A stretch of 14,814 nucleotides of DNA from JAUXIQ01 sp030620925 [NCBI: Nitrospinota bacterium] (GTDB taxonomy: Bacteria > JAUXIQ01): contig JAUXIQ010000013.1 of the NCBI GenBank assembly GCA_030620925.1, positions 1 to 14,814 on the forward strand, read 5' to 3'. A model generated the notes under the pieces. The model saw nothing but the letters and a program-made list of their open reading frames with translations. It had not been told where the DNA came from and did no database searches. This document shows, one piece after another, positions 14,766 to 14,814 of this stretch. Within the stretch, counting starts at the first letter, position 1; every line of letters begins with the position of its first letter. Made by a program: the position numbers and the translations under genes.

Positions 14766-14814
14766 GCTGCCCTGGCAAACCCGCTTTCTTTTGCGCTTTC
14801 AAATTCACCCTCTC

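Larger units (their letters stand above)
14558..14814. other. Non-coding right edge with repeats
   Basis: No gene is visible here. Directly upstream of the outer-membrane protein gene is an AT-rich stretch with a weak minus-strand promoter candidate: TTGTCG at 14633-14638 and TAAAAT at 14608-14613, spaced by 19 bases, which is long. Beyond it lie the two palindromic repeat segments listed separately. Confidence 0.5.

Overview
The window is dominated by one minus-strand operon, nuoA-B-C-D-H-I-J-K-L-M-N (12240 down to 1784). It encodes an 11-subunit complex I (respiratory NADH-quinone oxidoreductase family). The order is canonical, but nuoE, nuoF and nuoG, the NADH-oxidising module, are absent from the cluster. 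The quinone/iron-sulfur connecting subunits (B, C, D, I) and the whole membrane arm (A, H, J, K, L, M, N) look intact, with their key residues present. The encoded machine should be an ion-pumping quinone reductase whose electron donor is not NADH through the usual module; reduced ferredoxin or another soluble carrier is an inference.

Downstream of nuoN on the same strand lie galT (galactose-1-phosphate uridylyltransferase) and a small protein of the L-2-amino-thiazoline-4-carboxylic acid hydrolase family. galT appears to have its own sigma-70-type promoter (TTTACA-18-TATAAT). Upstream of nuoA is an AT-rich 450-base divergent intergenic region. It holds a candidate nuo promoter, a hairpin in the nuo leader, and two tandem hairpins before a plus-strand class III (CaiB/BaiF) CoA-transferase gene. 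Convergent with that gene is a minus-strand gene for a small beta-barrel outer-membrane protein with a signal peptide and C-terminal Phe. The right edge is non-coding and contains two dispersed-repeat-type palindromes.

The outer-membrane protein argues for a diderm bacterium. Complex I without EFG, the CoA transferase and the thiazoline-hydrolase-family protein together suggest an anaerobe, perhaps of the Desulfobacterota or an environmental lineage with similar gene content. The sequence alone does not fix the phylum. TTG start codons are frequent: nuoH, nuoL and nuoN, and probably the CoA transferase.

The most unexplained structure lies between the genes. A hairpin with invariant stem CCCCGC/GCGGGG and a variable 5-base loop occurs three times, in the nuoK-nuoL, nuoM-nuoN and nuoN-galT gaps; two copies share about 36 bases. 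The nuoK-nuoL copy is followed by five T on the transcribed strand, like an internal attenuator. A second repeat family (GAGATTCTTCA...CAGAATGACA) occurs once in the nuoN-galT gap and once at the right edge in the opposite orientation. I see no CRISPR array, tRNA, rRNA, transposase or obvious new multi-gene system.
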